Shown here: positions 7,049 to 7,767 of the stretch, one piece after another | How the letters are laid out: each line of letters starts with the position of its first letter | Position numbering within the stretch: the first letter of the stretch is position 1 | Origin: Sulfitobacter sp. | GTDB taxonomy: Bacteria > Pseudomonadota > Alphaproteobacteria > Rhodobacterales > Rhodobacteraceae | Length of the DNA stretch: 7,767 bases | Assembly (NCBI GenBank): GCA_026421135.1 | Contig: JAPKCR010000081.1 | Location: 1 to 7,767 of the forward strand | Direction of reading: 5' to 3' | Position numbers and translations under genes: made by a program | The notes under the pieces: generated by a model | Database searches by the model: none | Told to the model about the DNA's origin: nothing | The model's input: only the letters and a program-made list of their open reading frames with translations

Positions 7049-7767
<719 letters not shown>

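Overview
The window looks like chromosome of a marine alphaproteobacterium, most likely a Rhodobacteraceae (Roseobacter-group) species. This rests on the protein styles (SoxBDAG, a GlxA/GbdR-type regulator, a betaine-type periplasmic binding protein), moderate GC and tight gene packing. Genus cannot be read from the sequence. The theme is uptake and oxidative demethylation of N-methylated amino acids (glycine betaine, dimethylglycine, sarcosine or relatives).

Layout. The left edge (1-60) holds no confident gene. A strong hairpin with a U-rich tail (52-102) ends a minus-strand regulator with an XRE helix-turn-helix and a cupin (97-726). A 125-bp divergent spacer separates it from a plus-strand regulator of the DJ-1/PfpI-like plus AraC class (852-1856), resembling GbdR of Pseudomonas. 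That gene converges, with only 3 bp between stop codons, on a four-gene minus-strand operon in the order soxB-soxD-soxA-soxG (6897 down to 1860). This operon encodes a complete heterotetrameric sarcosine-oxidase-type enzyme. A 272-bp divergent spacer (6898-7169) follows. It contains a 21-codon upstream ORF with a strong Shine-Dalgarno sequence, a small hairpin and a possible operator dyad. At the right edge is the first two thirds or so of a secreted glycine-betaine-type ABC transporter binding protein on the plus strand (7170 to beyond 7767).

How it fits together. The binding protein would capture an N-methylated solute in the periplasm for an ABC importer encoded beyond the window. The Sox tetramer would oxidatively demethylate it, passing the one-carbon unit to tetrahydrofolate and releasing glycine (if the substrate is sarcosine) and H2O2. 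The two regulators at the far end are candidates to sense the substrate and control the divergent sox/transporter promoters.

The window is mostly a recognisable catabolic module, not a new system. The points most worth a second look are a delta subunit that has lost three of the four expected zinc ligands, the short upstream ORF before the transporter gene, a regulator whose nucleophile-elbow cysteine is a serine, and the nearly gapless convergence of that regulator with the operon it may control.
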